DNA of 52,198 bases from Ktedonobacterales bacterium (GTDB taxonomy: Bacteria > Chloroflexota > Ktedonobacteria > Ktedonobacterales > JADMIN01), in NCBI GenBank assembly GCA_025935195.1, contig JAICVS010000013.1, forward strand, positions 1-52,198, written 5' to 3'. Below the pieces are notes generated by a model. It saw nothing but the letters and a program-made list of their open reading frames with translations, ran no database searches and had not been told where the DNA came from. Below, piece by piece: positions 1-7,562 of the stretch; within the stretch, counting starts at the first letter, position 1; each line of letters begins with the position of its first letter. The position numbers and the translations under genes are program-made.

Positions 1-170
1 AGCTCGGTGATCGCCTCGAACAGCCGCGAGCCTTCCTCATCGTAGAAGAACTTCGAGGGCAGCTCTTTGCGCGGCTTGCGCAGGCCCGCCACCACTTCGT
101 CGCGGAAACTACCCAGCTTCGGCGCGTAATCGAGCACCTGAACCCCATCCGTCGGACTGGGCCGTGTCAT
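1..170 (-). CDS. egtD: EgtD, L-histidine N-alpha-methyltransferase (N-terminal part, cut by window edge)
   Basis: EgtD makes hercynine from histidine with three SAM-dependent methylations, the first step of ergothioneine synthesis in the cytoplasm. Only the first 56 codons are inside the window; the gene runs off the left edge. The ATG at 170 is followed by an N-terminus containing KELPSKFFYDEEGSRLFEAI, the conserved opening block of the EgtD family. A Shine-Dalgarno-like AGGTGG lies just upstream. The start is 20 bases downstream of the egtB stop on the same strand, so egtB and egtD are very likely co-transcribed. The catalytic domain cannot be checked here. Confidence 0.9.
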   Translation of the reverse strand, partial: MTRPSPTDGVQVLDYAPKLGSFRDEVVAGLRKPRKELPSKFFYDEEGSRLFEAITE

Positions 171-190
171 GTCGTCCACCTGTGACTTCT

Positions 191-1522
191 TCATGCGTCG
201 TTCGCCAACCGGATACCCGTGAACGGCCAGCGCGCGCTGGCGGGGAAGAAGTTGCGATAGGTGGCGCGCATGTGCGACCGCGAGGTGGCGCAGCAGCCGC
301 CGCGCAGCACGTACTGATCGCACATGAACTTGCCGTTGTACTCGCCCAGCGCGCCCTCCGCCGGGTGATAGCCCGGATACGGCGTGTACGAGCTGCGCGT
401 CCACTCCCACACATCGCCGAACATCTGCCGCGGCCCACCGCCCTTCATGGATGCCGCTGCCGGCGTCGGATGGTACAGCCCGCTCTCTACGAAATTGCCC
501 TCGATTGGCAACCCCTGCGATGCCACCTCCCACTCCGCCTCGGTCGGCAGGCGCGCGCCCGCCCAACGCGCGTAGGCGTCGGCCTCGTAGTAGCTGACGT
601 GGCAGACCGGCTCCGCCGTGTTGATCGGGCGCAGGCCGTTCAGCGTCATCTCGTGCCAGCCGTCGTCGCGGCGCTCCCAATAGAACGGCGCGTCCCAGCC
701 CTGCTGCTGGATCGTTCCCCAGCCGTCCGAGAGCCAGAGCTCCGGGCGCGTGTACCCGCCGTCCTCCATGAAGCGCAGGTACTCGCCGTTGGTGATCAGG
801 CGGTCGGCGAGGCGGAAGGAATCGAGGAACTCGCGGTGGCGCGGTCCCTCGTTGTCGAAGGCGAAGCTCTCGAAGCTATAGCCCGGCCCCTCATGCCCGA
901 TCCAGGCGATGCCCTCCGGAAACGTCACCCACTCCAGCGGCGCGACCGGGCTGTCGGGCGACGGTGCGCGCTCCACGTAGACGGGGCAGAGCGGATTCTG
1001 CGAAAAGACGTGCTTGATGTCCATCAGCATCAATTCCTGGTGCTGCTGCTCGTGGTGCAGTCCCAGGGTCACACGCGGCGCCATCTCATGCGCGCGCTCC
1101 GCCGACGCCCCATCCAGCAGCGCCAGCATGTGCCGATCGACGTAGGCGCGGTACTCGTAGGTCTCGGCCACGGTCGGCCGCGAGATCAGGCCGCGCTTGG
1201 GGCGACAATGGCGCGGGCCGACGGCGTTGTAATACGAATTGAACAGATAGGCGAAGCGCGGATGGTAGCTGGGGTAGGCCGCATCAGCCCAGGTGAGTAG
1301 GAACGTCTCGAAGAACCAGCTCACGTGCGCGATGTGCCACTTCGTCGGGCTGACGTCAGGCATGGACTGAATGACGTAATCCTCGGTGATGAGCGGCTCG
1401 CAGAGCCGCTCGGTGAAACGGCGCACCTCGCGGTAGCGTTCGATCAGCGCATCCCTGGGCGACTCAGGGCTGCGTGCGGGCCGTGCGGTTGCGGTCCGGC
1501 GGCGTTGCGCGGACGTCGTCAT
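191..1522 (-). CDS. egtB: EgtB, ergothioneine biosynthesis sulfoxide synthase
   Basis: Non-haem iron enzyme that couples hercynine to a thiol (cysteine or gamma-glutamylcysteine) with O2 in ergothioneine synthesis. The protein is 443 residues. An N-terminal DinB-like helical domain (about 25-170) carries TKWHIAH (60-66) and HHEQQHQE (156-163), which supply the HxxxHxE iron ligands. A C-terminal formylglycine-generating-enzyme fold (about 190-440) contains ARLPTEAEWE and the closing FTGIRLA. The longer frame opens at 1723, but I chose the ATG at 1522 because AAGGAG sits at the right distance and the family alignment begins there. Which thiol donor is used cannot be decided from sequence. The pair with EgtD suggests defence against oxidative stress, and the next gene upstream is a Fur-family regulator. 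Confidence 0.95.
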   Translation of the reverse strand: MTTSAQRRRTATARPARSPESPRDALIERYREVRRFTERLCEPLITEDYVIQSMPDVSPTKWHIAHVSWFFETFLLTWADAAYPSYHPRFAYLFNSYYNAVGPRHCRPKRGLISRPTVAETYEYRAYVDRHMLALLDGASAERAHEMAPRVTLGLHHEQQHQELMLMDIKHVFSQNPLCPVYVERAPSPDSPVAPLEWVTFPEGIAWIGHEGPGYSFESFAFDNEGPRHREFLDSFRLADRLITNGEYLRFMEDGGYTRPELWLSDGWGTIQQQGWDAPFYWERRDDGWHEMTLNGLRPINTAEPVCHVSYYEADAYARWAGARLPTEAEWEVASQGLPIEGNFVESGLYHPTPAAASMKGGGPRQMFGDVWEWTRSSYTPYPGYHPAEGALGEYNGKFMCDQYVLRGGCCATSRSHMRATYRNFFPASARWPFTGIRLANDA

Positions 1523-1726
1523 GTCACGATCTCCTTTGCCGGGCGAGTGGAACGCGGCCATGCCAAACCCGAAGGGAGCGGGCGCCGCCGCGTCTATCTG
1601 ATCCCCTGCGCTCCATTCCCAGTCCCCACGCGCCAGACGGAAAGACGCCGCCGGCCGCACGGGGGATGCCGTGGACGTGGGCGCAAGCATGAGGCCATCG
1701 CCTCGACCGCGCCCCAACCCCAATTA

Positions 1727-1757
1727 CTTATACACGCTACGTGCCCAACGGTTTCAA
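1727..1757 (-). promoter_or_regulatory. candidate egtB-egtD promoter
   Basis: Read on the minus strand there is TTGAAA (1752-1757) and TATAAG (1727-1732). Each matches the sigma-70 consensus at five of six positions, but the 19-base spacer is long. It lies about 205 bases upstream of the egtB start in the 356-bp gap between egtB and the Fur-family gene (1523-1878), which holds no other gene that I can see. The long spacer and leader make this tentative. Confidence 0.35.
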
Positions 1758-1878
1758 CAGGGCCATTTTGGCTGATCGCTCGATGCGCCCGACAGCGGCA
1801 GCGCAAAGACACGTGCAAACGACACACGCGCCTGATCAAAATACCCACATGTCCTTTGTCTCACGAGCGCCGCTCCCG

Positions 1879-2499
1879 TTACATGCCCTGGCGCGATCCT
1901 TCACGATTCGTGCTCGCCGACGAATCGCGCGACGAGCCGGTAGAGATCGTTTTCCAATCCGGCGGCAGCGCCGCTGGGCGCCGCGTGACGCTGGCAGCGC
2001 GGCTAGCATCCGCGGGCGACTCAGGCGCGGCGTCCTCCGGCACGCTCTCACGGCCGGTGGCCAAACAGCCCGCGCATAACCCGAAGAGCGCCAGGTGGCG
2101 CGCGTCCGTGCGGAAGCCGAAGTCGCGCAGCAGCCGCTCGCGCACCGGCGCGAAGAGCGCGTCGTCCACCTCGGTGACGGCGCCGCAGCGCTCGCAGACC
2201 AGGTGATGGTGGTGCGTCTCGCCCACCAGCTCGAAGCGGATCGCCCCGCCGCGCAGGTCCGTCTGCGTCACCAACCCGACCGAGGTCAGCAGATCGAGCG
2301 TGCGATAGATGGTGGCGAGGTTGATCGCGGGATAGCGCGCCGCCGTCCAGCGCATGATCTCATCGGCGGTCATGTGACCGCTCTGGCTGGCGAGCGCCTC
2401 GATCACCAGCAGCCGTTGCGGCGTCACACGCAGATGCAGCTGGCGGAAGCGCTCGCTGAATTCGTCGCGCCGGGGATGTGATAGATGTTGCCGGGCCAT
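1879..2499 (-). CDS. Fur-family metal-responsive transcriptional regulator
   Basis: Cytoplasmic DNA-binding repressor of the Fur/Zur/PerR family. The 206-residue protein has a winged helix (about 10-85: RVTPQRLLVIEAL, YPAINLATIYRTLDLL) and a dimerisation/metal domain containing THHHHLVCERCG and LFGLCAGC, two CxxC pairs typical of the structural zinc site. Whether it senses iron, zinc or peroxide cannot be settled. After the second CxxC there is a tail of about 60 residues rich in Ala, Ser and Arg that is unusual for the family. I placed the start at the ATG at 2499 because the Fur alignment begins there; the ribosome site (GGCGAGG) is modest. It lies upstream of egtB-egtD on the same strand, so it may control redox or metal homeostasis, but this is inference. 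Confidence 0.88.
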   Translation of the reverse strand: MARQHLSHPRRDEFSERFRQLHLRVTPQRLLVIEALASQSGHMTADEIMRWTAARYPAINLATIYRTLDLLTSVGLVTQTDLRGGAIRFELVGETHHHHLVCERCGAVTEVDDALFAPVRERLLRDFGFRTDARHLALFGLCAGCLATGRESVPEDAAPESPADASRAASVTRRPAALPPDWKTISTGSSRDSSASTNREGSRQGM

Positions 2500-2751
2500 G
2501 TGTATCGCCTCGCCGCCCCGGCCGCCGTCGCATCTCCATTGCGCGCCGCCCGCCGGGAAAATAGCTGCTCTCCGCACGCGCAGCATATCATAACCCGCAA
2601 TGCGCACGACTCACCTCCCTCTCTCCTTACTCTCCTTACTCTCCTCCTCTCTGCCTTCTGCGACTTCCGCGGTTCAATTTCTTCTTCCTCCGTGTTCGTT
2701 CTCGTGGTTTATCAGTGTTGCGCGCGAAGCCACCCGCGCCTTCGCAACCGC
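2500..2751. other. intergenic region with polypyrimidine tract
   Basis: No gene is visible. Positions 2611-2660 are almost pure pyrimidine on the plus strand and include a 9-bp unit TCTCCTTAC repeated in tandem (2622-2639). On the minus strand this is a purine run reading toward the Fur-family gene. No convincing promoter was found. Confidence 0.5.
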
Positions 2752-3798
2752 CTATACGAATGATGATGCCACGAGGAAGTGGTTGGTGTAACCTGTTTCC
2801 TCCGCGTCCGGCGCGGACGGTGGCAGACCATGCTCGCGCGCCAGCCGGCGGATGTAGGCCGCGAATGCCGCCCAGGTTTCGCGCTCGTGCCAGCCCCAAT
2901 GCTGACCGGATGGCACTCCCGCTAGCGTCCCGTTGAGCCTGGGCGCTAGCCAGCGCATGCTGAGGCGCACCAGCTCATCGGTATGCGGTGGCAGGAGTGC
3001 GCGATCCGCCCGGCCCAGGAACAACTCGGCCGCCTCCTCAGGATGCGCCGCCGCGTAGGTGTATCCGCGCAGCGTCGCGCGGGCGAACGCGCCCACGGTT
3101 TCTGGGTCGCTGGCTATCAGCCTCCGGGTGGTGAAGAGGAGCGGGAAGTATTCGTTCGGCACGCCGTATTCGGTGACGAAGAAGTGGCGCAGCTGGTGCC
3201 CCGCCAGTTGCGCCTGGATGCCCTCCCAGGCGTAGAAGCCCCAGGCGACATCGATCTCACCGGCATAGAGCGCCTGGAGGATGTCCAGCTTCTCCGCCGG
3301 CACCAACTCCGGCCCGCGAGCGGCGCCGCGCTGGATCAGGTCGTCGCGCGCCGTCTCCTGGTCGGCGAACGGGAACCAGCAGCGCGGCGTGTCTACGTCG
3401 CGGCGGATCATGTCCGCGATCATCGCCACCTCGAACCGCGTCCCATAGCTGGCGTAGCGCTTTCCCGCCAACTCGGCCGGGCGCGTGATGTCGCTCGCGG
3501 CGCGCACCAGCAGCGCGGTCGTGTTGGTGCGGGCCAGCACGGCGACCGAGACGACGTCCAGCCCGCGAGAGCGCATGCTGAGGATGCTCTGCTGTGGCAT
3601 CAGGCCGAACTCCGCCTCGCCAGCCGGAAGCTTGCGGTTCGGCATCGCCTCGCCGTCGAAGGGCAGCAGCTCCAGCCGCAGACCGGCCTCGGCGTAGTAG
3701 CCCAGCGCGTCCGCCACATATAATCCGATGTGGTTGGTGTTCGGCAGCCAGTCCGGCGCTACGCGCACCGCTCGCGGACCGTTCGTCGCATGTGACAT
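2752..3798 (-). CDS. THI5/NMT1-like substrate-binding protein without signal peptide
   Basis: The 348-residue protein has the periplasmic-binding type II fold of the NMT1/THI5 family, which includes ABC-transporter binding proteins for thiamine pyrimidine precursors and eukaryotic HMP-P synthase. The opening segment VAPDWLPNTNHIGLYVA is the family signature, followed by GYYAEAGL and ELAGKRYASYGTRFE. The start at 3798 is set by GAGGAGG seven bases upstream. There is no signal peptide or lipobox, and no ABC permease or ATPase lies next to it, which is odd for a transporter binding protein. The cysteine-rich iron motif of yeast Thi5 is not seen. It could be a cytosolic enzyme-like member or a binding protein whose start is misjudged. 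Substrate unknown. Confidence 0.75.
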   Translation of the reverse strand: MSHATNGPRAVRVAPDWLPNTNHIGLYVADALGYYAEAGLRLELLPFDGEAMPNRKLPAGEAEFGLMPQQSILSMRSRGLDVVSVAVLARTNTTALLVRAASDITRPAELAGKRYASYGTRFEVAMIADMIRRDVDTPRCWFPFADQETARDDLIQRGAARGPELVPAEKLDILQALYAGEIDVAWGFYAWEGIQAQLAGHQLRHFFVTEYGVPNEYFPLLFTTRRLIASDPETVGAFARATLRGYTYAAAHPEEAAELFLGRADRALLPPHTDELVRLSMRWLAPRLNGTLAGVPSGQHWGWHERETWAAFAAYIRRLAREHGLPPSAPDAEETGYTNHFLVASSFV

Positions 3799-3943
3799 GC
3801 TCGCCTCCTCACCGCTCGCTCTGTATTCCCATTCCATGATACACTGCACGCGCGCCGATCCAGTCGATCTCTCTGGATCAGCATGGAGCGTTCCGGCCGC
3901 GGCCGGCTCTCGAAAGCAGACGCGATAGCAAAGGAGAATCCCA

Positions 3944-4726
3944 ATGGGCAAGCTCGACGGGCATGTGGCGCTGGTGACGGGGGCCGCCTCCGGCCTGGGA
4001 CGCGCCTCGGCGCAGCTTTTCGCGGCGGAAGGCGCCTCGGTCGTCTTCGCCGATCTCAACGAGGCCGATGCGCGCGCCGCGGCCGATGAGGCAGCCGCCG
4101 CTGGCGGGACGAGCGCCGCCGAGCAGATTGACGTTACCGCGTTCGCCGACTGCGAGCGGGTCGTCGCGGCGGCGGTGGAACGCTTCGGCCGGCTCGACAT
4201 CTTGATGACGTGCGCCGGTGTCGGCGATACCGCTCCCATCCTCGAATTGGACGCCGAGACCTTCCGCCGCACGATTGACGTCAATCTCACCGGCACGTTC
4301 CTGTGCTGCAAGGCGGCCTTCCCGGCGCTCGCACGCCAGGGCGGCAGCATCATCGCCATCGCCTCGGTCGCCGGCATCATCGGCGCGCCCGGCTTCTCGG
4401 CGTACGGCGCGTCTAAGGCCGGCGTACTCCACCTGATGCGCATTCTGGCGCTCGAAGGCGCCGCCAGCCATATCCGCGCCAACGCGATCTGCCCATCGTG
4501 GGTGTGGACGCCGATGGTCGCCAAGGCTGTCGAGCGCATCATGCCAGGCGCTCCCGCCGAGATGGCTCAGGCATATCTGGCCCGGCAGTCGCCGCTGGGG
4601 CGCATGGGCACGCCGGCGGATGTCGCGCGGGCCGCGCTGTACCTCGCCGCCGACGAGGGCGCGTTCATGACCGGCCAGGCGATGGTGCTCGACGGCGGAC
4701 TCACGGCTGGGCCGCGCCCGCTCTAG
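3944..4726 (+). CDS. SDR-family NAD(P)-dependent oxidoreductase
   Basis: Classical short-chain dehydrogenase of 260 residues. It has the nucleotide-binding TGAASGLG near residue 13, the CAGVG block, and the catalytic YGASK. The closing LDGGLTAGPRP is typical of the 3-oxoacyl-ACP reductase-like group. FADLNEADA places an Asp after beta-2, which suggests NAD(H) preference, although this is only a rule of thumb. AAAGGAG sits nine bases before the ATG. The gene is divergent from the THI5/NMT1-like gene and is followed by two stem-loops. The substrate cannot be named. Confidence 0.9.
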   Translation: MGKLDGHVALVTGAASGLGRASAQLFAAEGASVVFADLNEADARAAADEAAAAGGTSAAEQIDVTAFADCERVVAAAVERFGRLDILMTCAGVGDTAPILELDAETFRRTIDVNLTGTFLCCKAAFPALARQGGSIIAIASVAGIIGAPGFSAYGASKAGVLHLMRILALEGAASHIRANAICPSWVWTPMVAKAVERIMPGAPAEMAQAYLARQSPLGRMGTPADVARAALYLAADEGAFMTGQAMVLDGGLTAGPRPL

Positions 4727-4772
4727 CGGGGAGTCCTCACTCCCCGGCCCCCTCGCCTTGCCAGACGAGGGG
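4727..4772 (+). terminator. two consecutive stem-loops after the SDR gene
   Basis: CGGGGAGT (4727-4734) pairs perfectly with ACTCCCCG (4739-4746) around a CCTC loop. A second stem, CCCCTCG (4749-4755) with CGAGGGG (4766-4772), follows at once. The first stem starts at the base after the stop codon. No long T-run follows, so the terminator call rests on position and stem strength. Confidence 0.55.
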
Positions 4773-4907
4773 AGCCAGAGCGGGGCGTCCACTGGCGACT
4801 ACCCAGTCCATTGGTGCTATGCTGCCACCGTGTAGCCCACCAGATGGCCTAGCGTGTTAGGCGAGCGCGGTTTCCCGCGTGTAGATACAGCATAGCTGGA
4901 GCGGAGA

Positions 4908-5510
4908 GTGGACGAGCCTCGCCCCGGACAACCGGAAGACGACGCCGCGCTGGTCGCGCGTGTGGCCGCCGGCGATCAGGACGCCCTTGGGCTGCTCTAT
5001 GATCGCTTCGGCCAGGCCGTCTACTCGCTCTGCTTGCGCATCGTCCATGAGGGCGCGACAGCGGAGGAGCTGACGCAAGAGGTGTTCGTCCGCTTGTGGC
5101 GCAGCGCCGCCAGCTTCGACGCCGCCAAGGGGCGGCTGAGTACCTGGCTGCTGCGCATCGCGCACAACCTCTCGCTGAATGAGGTGCGCCGCCGCCAGAG
5201 TCGCCCCGTCACCGCGCCGGATCTGGACTGGGAGGCGGCGGCGGCGGCATTGGCCGATCCCAGTGTGGACGCCGACCCGGCCGGCTCCGTCTGGCTGCGC
5301 GAGCGTGCGACGGCGGTGCGCGGCGCGCTGGCCCAACTGCCGGCGCCACAGCGCAAGGCCATCGAGCTGGCGTACTTTGGGGGACTCTCGCAGCCGGAGG
5401 TCGCTGCCGCGCTCGGCGATCCACTTGGCACCGTCAAGAGCCGGATTCGCGCCGGCATGCAACGTTTGCGCGAGCTGTTGGTCGCCGCCGGTGTTGACGC
5501 GGCGGAATGA
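4908..5510 (+). CDS. ECF-type RNA polymerase sigma factor
   Basis: Extracytoplasmic-function sigma factor of 200 residues. Region 2 (about 25-95) contains LLYDRFGQAVYSL, ELTQEVFVRLWRS and STWLLRIAHNLSLNEVRRR. Region 4 (about 135-190) contains LPAPQRKAIELAYFGGLSQ and the helix-turn-helix GTVKSRIRAGMQRLREL. It starts with GTG at 4908, supported by GGAGCGG just upstream. The stop codon is followed directly by the ATG of the anti-sigma gene, so the two are translationally coupled. It resembles the SigK group, whose partners are RskA-type anti-sigma factors. The target regulon is unknown. Confidence 0.93.
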   Translation: MDEPRPGQPEDDAALVARVAAGDQDALGLLYDRFGQAVYSLCLRIVHEGATAEELTQEVFVRLWRSAASFDAAKGRLSTWLLRIAHNLSLNEVRRRQSRPVTAPDLDWEAAAAALADPSVDADPAGSVWLRERATAVRGALAQLPAPQRKAIELAYFGGLSQPEVAAALGDPLGTVKSRIRAGMQRLRELLVAAGVDAAE

Positions 5511-6254
5511 ATGAGCACGAACGACATGGACAGGATGGACAGACGAGATTCGCACGTAGACGACCTTATTGACGCCTATGCGCTCGGCGCGCTGGAGCCG
5601 GACGAGGTGGATGCCGTGGAGCACCACCTCGAGACGTGCCCGCGCTGCCGCGTGCTGGTCGCCCGCGCTCGTGCGCTCGCCGATGCCTTCCTGCTCGCTG
5701 TACCGCGGATCGCGCCGTCGCCGGACCTGCGCGACCGCCTGATGCGCCGCATCGCGGCCGAGGCCGCCGGCTCCGCCGCCAGTATGGACACATCGAGGCC
5801 GACTTCCGCGACGACGACCACTGCCAATCCCGTCGCGCGTTTCCTGCGCTCGCTGCTCGGTGGCGAGGGCGAAACGCACGATGCGGGGGGGCTGCTGCGT
5901 GACCTGCTCGCCGATCCGGAGTGCGTCATTCTGCCCGTTCCCGGCACGGACGAGGCGCCAGGCGCGAGCGCCCGCTTCGTTGGCTCGCCGCACCGGCGCG
6001 AGGGGGTGCTGGTCGCCGGCGGGCTGCGGCCCTCCGAGGCAGGCCGCGCGTATCAGGTCTGGTTCCTCCATGGCGGCCAGCCTCAGCCCAACACGGTCTT
6101 CCGCGCCGACCATTCCGGCCACGGCGCTGGTGTGTTCCGGCTGGATCGCCCTGTCTTCGATTTCGACACCGTTGCCGTCACGCCCGAACCCGAAGGCGGC
6201 AGCCCCGCGCCTACCGGGCCGATTGTGCTAGCCGGCGCGCTACGCCGCGAGTAG
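5511..6254 (+). CDS. RskA-like zinc-binding anti-sigma factor lacking a membrane helix
   Basis: The 247-residue protein begins with a ZAS domain whose HHLETCPRC supplies the HxxxCxxC zinc motif (about 38-46). It ends with a C-terminal region resembling the RskA/anti-sigma-K domain (about 150-247; GRAYQVWFLHGGQPQP, AVTPEPEGGSPAPTGPIVLAG). The two are joined by a Thr/Ala-rich linker. In typical RskA proteins a transmembrane helix links these domains; here residues 95-150 are polar and no helix is present. The predicted product is therefore soluble and may sense a cytoplasmic signal. The gene abuts the sigma gene (TGAATG). A palindromic terminator follows. Confidence 0.85.
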   Translation: MSTNDMDRMDRRDSHVDDLIDAYALGALEPDEVDAVEHHLETCPRCRVLVARARALADAFLLAVPRIAPSPDLRDRLMRRIAAEAAGSAASMDTSRPTSATTTTANPVARFLRSLLGGEGETHDAGGLLRDLLADPECVILPVPGTDEAPGASARFVGSPHRREGVLVAGGLRPSEAGRAYQVWFLHGGQPQPNTVFRADHSGHGAGVFRLDRPVFDFDTVAVTPEPEGGSPAPTGPIVLAGALRRE

Positions 6255-6255
6255 T

Positions 6256-6305
6256 CCTCACCCCTCACCCCTCTCCTGCGCGGGGGAGAGGGGTGAGGGG
6301 TGAGG
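6256..6305. terminator. 21-bp-arm perfect palindrome between convergent genes
   Basis: A 21-base arm (6256-6276, pyrimidine-rich, CCTCACCCC repeated) is exactly complementary to 6285-6305 around an 8-base loop. It lies between the convergent anti-sigma and UroD-family genes, so it can terminate transcription from both sides. The internal repeat CCTCACCC and the very long perfect stem look like a dispersed repeat recruited as a terminator. Confidence 0.75.
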
Positions 6306-6333
6306 GAATGGGGCGGGCGCCGCGAGTAGCCGC

Positions 6334-7353
6334 TCAGCTCGGCTGACCGGCTTCCGGTTGGGGCGCGCGAGCCGCGGCGGCTGCCGCTTCCAGGTTGGTT
6401 TTTGGCGTCCATGGCGGGATGGAGCAGCCTGGCGCGATCAGCACACGGCGGCCGCCCGTCTCGGCAATCGCCTCACGCACCTCCGCCGCCACCTCGGCCG
6501 GCGTGCCGTCGGGCAGGGTAGTTTTCTCACTCACCCCGCCCATGACAGCTTTCTCGGTCCGCTGCTTTCCCTCGCCCAGCGTGGGGTTGCCCGGCAGCGT
6601 CGCCGCCCAACTAATCGCCTGCACGGGATAGTCCGCCAGCAGATCGAAGTAGATGTTGTCGCCGCAGTTGTGCAGCACGTGGAACGGGGCTTTGCCCGTC
6701 ACCGGCGCCAGCACGCGCAGGTCGTACTCGCGGCCGAACGCCTGATACTGGTCGCGTGAGAGTGCGTCGGCGCTGGCCCAGCCGGTGGTGGCGAAGAAGA
6801 TGCCGCTTGCTCCTGCCTCCAGGCAGGCCTGGGCGTAGGTGGCAAAGGTCTCGGTGATCACCTCCAACGCGCGGCGCAGCGCGTCTGGGTGCTCCTCGAT
6901 GGAGGCTTTGACCGGCTCGGGCCGGTTGCCGACCAGATACTTGGCGACCGAGAGCGGCGAGAAGATCGTCTGGATGAAGTACGCCTCGCCGCGTAGGCCC
7001 GCGCGGATGAGCCGCAGCGATTCGAGCTGCTCGCCCAGCACGCCCGTGTGTGGGTCCAGCGGGCGCAGCCGGCGCCAGTCCTCGGGGCCGCTGACGGGAA
7101 CGTGCGTGAAGGTGTGGCCCTTGTTGGGATCGGTCGAGCGCCGCAGCGTCGCGCCCCAGTCTTCGACGTGGTAGCTGGCGCGCGGGTTGACCTTCATGTA
7201 ATCCCAATCGCCGGTGTGGTAGTTCTCCAGCATCGCTTCCGCCAGGCCCTCGGCGCTCCATTCGCGGAGGTAGCTGTGGCCCCAGAAGCTGATAGGCACG
7301 TGATCAACTTCGGCTCCCCGCAGCGCGGCATCCACACGCTCCCGCTTGTTCAT
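6334..7353 (-). CDS. uroporphyrinogen decarboxylase family protein
   Basis: The 339-residue protein has the URO-D TIM-barrel family fold: MNKRERVDAALRG at the N-terminus, VLHNCGDNIYFDLLADY in the middle and a closing APGCSIPPWTPKTNLEA. This family includes haem-pathway decarboxylases and corrinoid methyltransferases such as MtaA/CmuA. The HNCGD segment is often seen in non-HemE members. No other haem gene is nearby, so I do not call it hemE. The start at 7353 is supported by AAGGAG; the frame extends to 7386 without a better site. It is convergent with the anti-sigma gene. Function within the family is unresolved. Confidence 0.85.
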   Translation of the reverse strand: MNKRERVDAALRGAEVDHVPISFWGHSYLREWSAEGLAEAMLENYHTGDWDYMKVNPRASYHVEDWGATLRRSTDPNKGHTFTHVPVSGPEDWRRLRPLDPHTGVLGEQLESLRLIRAGLRGEAYFIQTIFSPLSVAKYLVGNRPEPVKASIEEHPDALRRALEVITETFATYAQACLEAGASGIFFATTGWASADALSRDQYQAFGREYDLRVLAPVTGKAPFHVLHNCGDNIYFDLLADYPVQAISWAATLPGNPTLGEGKQRTEKAVMGGVSEKTTLPDGTPAEVAAEVREAIAETGGRRVLIAPGCSIPPWTPKTNLEAAAAAARAPQPEAGQPS

Positions 7354-7562
7354 CGCGCTTCGTCTCCTTTTTGGGCTGCTTCTCACTCACCACTCCCCCG
7401 GCGGCGCATCAGCCGCCGCGCTCGCACTCCACGCCGATACCATACCGCAAGGATGTGCCCCAGCGACGGGGCCGCCGGGCGCTTGCCCCTTGCGCAACGG
7501 TTCTGGCGGTGCTATACCAGTTGACAAGCGAAGAACGGGCGATAGCACAGGGGCGTCATCCT

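Noticed and set aside
3716-3725. TATAAT-like sequence as a promoter
   Set aside because: It lies inside the coding region of the THI5/NMT1-like gene with no -35 partner and no gene to serve.
4857-6122. 421-codon minus-strand frame opposite the sigma/anti-sigma pair
   Set aside because: The plus-strand genes have complete family motifs and coupled start/stop; the minus frame is Arg/Gly-rich with no motif.
6334-7353. Calling the UroD-family gene hemE
   Set aside because: No haem genes nearby, and the HNCGD segment is common in non-haem members of the family.
7521-7526. TTGACA upstream of the DUF1648 gene as a promoter
   Set aside because: No acceptable -10 box lies 16-19 bases downstream.
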